In this document: positions 23,223-26,138 of the stretch, piece by piece
Layout: every line of letters begins with the position of its first letter
Position numbering within the stretch: the stretch's first letter is position 1
Origin: Clostridium sp. CAG:221
GTDB lineage: Bacteria; Bacillota; Clostridia; Clostridiales; Clostridiaceae
Length of the DNA stretch: 26,138 bases
NCBI GenBank assembly: GCA_000435835.1
Contig: FR883389.1
Coordinates: forward strand, 1-26,138
Direction: 5' to 3'
The notes under the pieces: model-generated
Database searches by the model: none
What the model saw: the letters and a program-made list of their open reading frames with translations, nothing else
What the model was told of the DNA's origin: nothing
Made by a program: the position numbers and the translations under genes

Positions 23223-23570
23223 ATGGATAAATATTTAGAACCAATAAGAGAGAAAATAAAAACAAATAAAAGAAAAATAATAAAAAGAGCGTCAATAGGA
23301 GTAGCCATAATAGCTGGATTAGGTATTGCAGCATTTACAACTGTATATAGTATAGCAAAATCTAATATTAATTATACTGTTGAAGAAGCAAAAGCAATAG
23401 TACTTCAATCAGTTCCAGGAGAAATAGTAAGAGTTAATAAAAGATTAGATTTTGATACTTTTACTTTTGAATATAAATTTAAAATAAAAGATAAAAATAA
23501 TATGCTAATTAAGGCAGATGTAAATTCTAGCTTTGGTGTTATTACAGATTTAGATAGCTATTATGATTAA
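23223..23570 (+). CDS. Membrane-anchored PepSY-domain protein
   Basis: 115 residues. A basic N-terminus (EKIKTNKRKIIKRAS) is followed by one transmembrane helix (about 24-45) and an external PepSY domain (about 50-115) opening with YTVEEAKAIVLQSVPG. PepSY domains are thought to inhibit or sense proteases outside the cell. It is the first gene of a cassette with a response regulator, a kinase and a second PepSY protein, spaced 39 bp from the regulator. AGAAGGAG precedes the ATG. It is probably an accessory sensor or modulator for the two-component system. Confidence 0.85.
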   Translation: MDKYLEPIREKIKTNKRKIIKRASIGVAIIAGLGIAAFTTVYSIAKSNINYTVEEAKAIVLQSVPGEIVRVNKRLDFDTFTFEYKFKIKDKNNMLIKADVNSSFGVITDLDSYYD

Positions 23571-23609
23571 AATTCAAAAATGAATTAAATTATATAAGGA
23601 GTAATCACT

Positions 23610-24278
23610 GTGAAAAACATATTAATTGTTGAAGATGAAGCAAATATTTCTGATTTTGTAAAAGGAGAATTAGAATATGAAGGATATAATGTTTGTATTA
23701 AGGAAGATGGTAGAGAAGGGTTAGAAGAAGCTCTAAAAAACGAATATGATCTAATAATATTGGATGTTATGTTACCTTCTATGAATGGCTTTGAAATATG
23801 TAGAAGATTAAAAAGAGAAAAGCAGTCTCCTATAATAATGCTTAGTGCAAAGGATAGTGTAATGGATAAGGTTAATGGTCTTCAAATAGGAGCAGATGAT
23901 TACATAGCAAAACCATTTGCAATAGAAGAATTACTTGCACGTATTGAAGTAGTTTTTAGAAGGCAAGATAATTTAGATAATTACATAATAAAATTTAAAG
24001 ATATTACAATTAATAAAAGTTCAAGAGTTGTTAAAAGAAATGGTAATGAGATAAATTTAACCAACAAGGAATATGAGTTATTGATGATATTAATAGATAA
24101 TAAGGATAAAGTAGTTACCAGAGAAGAACTATTAGAAAAAATATGGGGATATGGATATGAACCAGAAACTAATGTTACAGATGTATATATTAGATATTTA
24201 AGAGCAAAGTTAAATAATGAAAATAAAGAAGAATATATACAAACAGTTAGATCGGTTGGTTATATTATGAGGAGTTAA
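23610..24278 (+). CDS. OmpR/PhoB-family response regulator
   Basis: 222 residues. The receiver domain (1-115) has acidic residues E8/D9/E10, phospho-acceptor D52 in LDVMLPS, S79 in place of the usual Thr, and K101 in AKPF. A winged-helix DNA-binding domain (about 128-222) includes LTNKEYELLMILIDN and VTDVYIRYLRAKL and ends with TVRSVGYIMRS. Start is GTG with AAGGAG upstream. The kinase gene begins two bases after its stop, so they are co-translated partners. Targets are unknown; the flanking PepSY genes are the likeliest. Confidence 0.93.
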   Translation: MKNILIVEDEANISDFVKGELEYEGYNVCIKEDGREGLEEALKNEYDLIILDVMLPSMNGFEICRRLKREKQSPIIMLSAKDSVMDKVNGLQIGADDYIAKPFAIEELLARIEVVFRRQDNLDNYIIKFKDITINKSSRVVKRNGNEINLTNKEYELLMILIDNKDKVVTREELLEKIWGYGYEPETNVTDVYIRYLRAKLNNENKEEYIQTVRSVGYIMRS

Positions 24279-24280
24279 TA

Positions 24281-25660
24281 ATGAAAACTAAAAAGGTACC
24301 TATATTTTTAGAATTTATGAAAAAATCATTTTTCATAATTAGTTTAATCTTAATTATATATACAATTGGTCAGCTAATTGCATTTTGGATGTTTACAGAT
24401 GAATATGAAAGAGATTTATTAAAAGATAGATATAAAGAGATAATTAGTTTATCTCAAGATATAAATGTACAAATATCAGAAAACAGTTTTTATCAATACT
24501 TACAACATTTATCAAATGATGATAATGATGAATATATTAGGATTTATTCATCAAATAGAATATACTATTCATCGCCAGCTGAAGTATGGGAAGATATTAA
24601 ACTGGATTATGTAAATAAAAATATTTCAATTAAACCTAGATTTTTTGATTCTGATATATATATGATGCTAACAGCACCAATAAATATAGCAGGCTCTGAA
24701 TATACATTACAGATAGTTAGAGAAAATGAGATGTTAAAGGATTTTACTGAAAACTCTTTTCCAATTTTAATTTTTACATTAATTTTAGGATTGGTTTTAA
24801 GTGGTATAGGAGCTATGTATGTTTCAAAGAATTTTATAAATAGACTTAGAAGGCTTACAACAACTATGAATGAAATAAAAGAAAATGGTATAAATAAAAG
24901 AGCGGAAATTTCGGAACTAAATGATGAGATAGATAAAGTAAATATTGTTTTTAATTCTATGATGGATGAATTAGAAGAGGCATTTCATGAGCAAAGTAGA
25001 TTTGTATCAGATGCATCACATGAATTAAAAACACCATTAACAGCTCTTCATGGACATTTAAGTATGCTTAAAAGATGGGGAAAAAATGATAAAGATCGTT
25101 TAGAAAAATCATTGGATATATGTTTAAAAGAAGTAGAAAGATTAAAGAAGCTAGTAAATGATATGTTGTTACTATCTAGAGCAGAAAAATCAAAAATAAA
25201 CTTAAATAAATTAGAAAAAATTAATCCTATAGCAGTAGTTGATGAAGTTATAGAACAATATAGGATTTTAAAACCAAATGCAAAATATATAGTTAATATT
25301 GATGAAGATATAAAAATGAAAATTGATCCTAATGATTTAAAACAATTATTAATTATATTTATTGATAACTCTATAAAATATAATAATAAGGATAATATAG
25401 AAATTGAAATAATACTAAAAAAACAGGCTAATAAATTTAAACTAGAAGTTAAGGATAATGGTATTGGAATTCCAAAAAATGAAATTAATAACGTAATTAA
25501 GAGATTTTATAAAGTTGATAAATCTAGAGTAAATAACAATTCTTTTGGAATTGGACTATCTATAGCAAATAGAATAGCAAATAATTACAATGCTAAAATT
25601 CAAATAGATAGTGAATTAGATAAATATACAAGAATAAGTGTATATTTCAATATAATATAA
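24281..25660 (+). CDS. Sensor histidine kinase
   Basis: 459 residues. Two transmembrane helices (about 16-38 and 160-182) enclose an extracellular sensor domain of about 120 residues. HAMP (about 183-235) and HisKA with phospho-acceptor H247 in SDASHELKTPLTAL follow. The HATPase domain has an N-box (IIFIDNSIKYNN), G1 (DNGIGIP), F-box (FYKVDKSR) and G2 (FGIGLSIA). All catalytic motifs are intact. The architecture is like ArlS and other Firmicute envelope-stress kinases. It overlaps functionally with the upstream regulator and lies 25 bp before the PepSY lipoprotein gene, suggesting a sensed ligand or protease in the envelope. Confidence 0.93.
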   Translation: MKTKKVPIFLEFMKKSFFIISLILIIYTIGQLIAFWMFTDEYERDLLKDRYKEIISLSQDINVQISENSFYQYLQHLSNDDNDEYIRIYSSNRIYYSSPAEVWEDIKLDYVNKNISIKPRFFDSDIYMMLTAPINIAGSEYTLQIVRENEMLKDFTENSFPILIFTLILGLVLSGIGAMYVSKNFINRLRRLTTTMNEIKENGINKRAEISELNDEIDKVNIVFNSMMDELEEAFHEQSRFVSDASHELKTPLTALHGHLSMLKRWGKNDKDRLEKSLDICLKEVERLKKLVNDMLLLSRAEKSKINLNKLEKINPIAVVDEVIEQYRILKPNAKYIVNIDEDIKMKIDPNDLKQLLIIFIDNSIKYNNKDNIEIEIILKKQANKFKLEVKDNGIGIPKNEINNVIKRFYKVDKSRVNNNSFGIGLSIANRIANNYNAKIQIDSELDKYTRISVYFNII

Positions 25661-25685
25661 ATTATATTTAACAAAGGAGAAGAAA

Positions 25686-26123
25686 ATGAAAAAATTAAGT
25701 TTAGCAGCGATTATAGTAACAGTTAGTATTAGCTTATCAGGATGTACAAACTCAGGTACAGTAAGTAATGGTAATGAAAATAACATTGAATCGACTACAC
25801 AAAACAGTACTGAATCTAATGTACAAAATAGCAGTGAAAGTAGTACAGAAAATAATAATGTAAATACTTCACAAGATAACAACACAAATAATGCACAAAA
25901 CAATATTGTAAATAATACAGGTAATATTTCACTAGATAAAGCAAAAGAAATAGCATTATCACATGCAGGATTAAGTGCTGACCAAGTAACATTTGTTAAA
26001 GTAAATATGGATTTTGATGATGGAATTCAAAAATATGAAATAGAGTTCTATTATAATTATAGAGAATATAGTTATGAAATAGACGCTAATACTGGAAACA
26101 TACTGTCTTATGAACAAGATTAA
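25686..26123 (+). CDS. PepSY-domain lipoprotein
   Basis: 145 residues. A lipoprotein signal peptide with lipobox LSGC gives Cys20 as the anchored residue. Residues about 21-78 are a low-complexity Asn/Ser/Thr/Glu linker. The PepSY domain (about 80-145) opens with ISLDKAKEIALSHAGLSADQ and ends with YEIDANTGNILSYEQD. It is the fourth gene of the PepSY-RR-HK-PepSY cassette, with AAAGGAG upstream. It probably sits on the outer face of the membrane and either modulates the kinase or restrains a wall protease. The window ends 15 bp later, so its terminator is not seen. Confidence 0.9.
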   Translation: MKKLSLAAIIVTVSISLSGCTNSGTVSNGNENNIESTTQNSTESNVQNSSESSTENNNVNTSQDNNTNNAQNNIVNNTGNISLDKAKEIALSHAGLSADQVTFVKVNMDFDDGIQKYEIEFYYNYREYSYEIDANTGNILSYEQD

Positions 26124-26138
26124 TATGTTTTTTTGAAT

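Overview
The window looks like chromosomal DNA of a low-GC Firmicute, most likely a Clostridium close to cluster I. The DNA is strongly AT-rich. Shine-Dalgarno sites are of the AGGAGG type. The gene set (tandem-domain DnaD plus DnaC/DnaI, MurA, a WalJ/YycJ-type hydrolase, RlmH, bile-salt-hydrolase-like and M26-like surface proteins, PepSY/two-component cassette) fits that group. No species is claimed.

Layout. 1-257: 3' end of a tRNA (probably Thr) and a cluster of terminator hairpins. 280-2233 (-): dnaC/dnaI-like helicase loader and a tandem DnaD-domain protein, translationally coupled. 2389-3528 (+): membrane-anchored G5/M23 cell-wall peptidase. 3612-6611 (-): divergent S8 protease, short DMT transporter, dUTPase_2-like protein lacking expected metal ligands, and a 2H phosphoesterase-like protein with only one of two HxT motifs. 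6900-10670 (+): core block of murA, walJ-like MBL hydrolase, SEC-C protein, small heat-shock protein and rlmH.

The most interesting region is about 10653-16676. The last codons and 3' flank of rlmH are repeated (39 bp, four mismatches) 5985 bp downstream. Between the copies lie a fused two-domain adenine methyltransferase and a restriction enzyme that closely resemble M.FokI and R.FokI. They are followed by two small unknown genes with TTG/GTG starts, a frameshifted gene ending like a large serine recombinase, and a small membrane protein. This is the architecture of staphylococcal SCC elements (integration into the 3' end of rlmH by large serine recombinases), here in a clostridial background, with a type IIS restriction-modification cargo and apparently without a working recombinase. 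Two GGATG sequences, the known FokI target, sit one helical turn apart in the methyltransferase leader.

16677-23040 is a decaying accessory zone. It holds an alpha/beta-hydrolase C-terminal remnant beside an intact membrane-anchored alpha/beta hydrolase, a small orphan ORF, an IS3-family transposase remnant, a membrane-anchored linear amide C-N (choloylglycine-like) hydrolase, and a large M26/ZmpC-like sortase-anchored surface protease. That protease is destroyed by frameshifts and stops and has apparently lost its catalytic centre.

23223-26123 (+) is an intact cassette: PepSY membrane protein, OmpR-type response regulator, histidine kinase, PepSY lipoprotein. It probably senses and responds to cell-envelope conditions.
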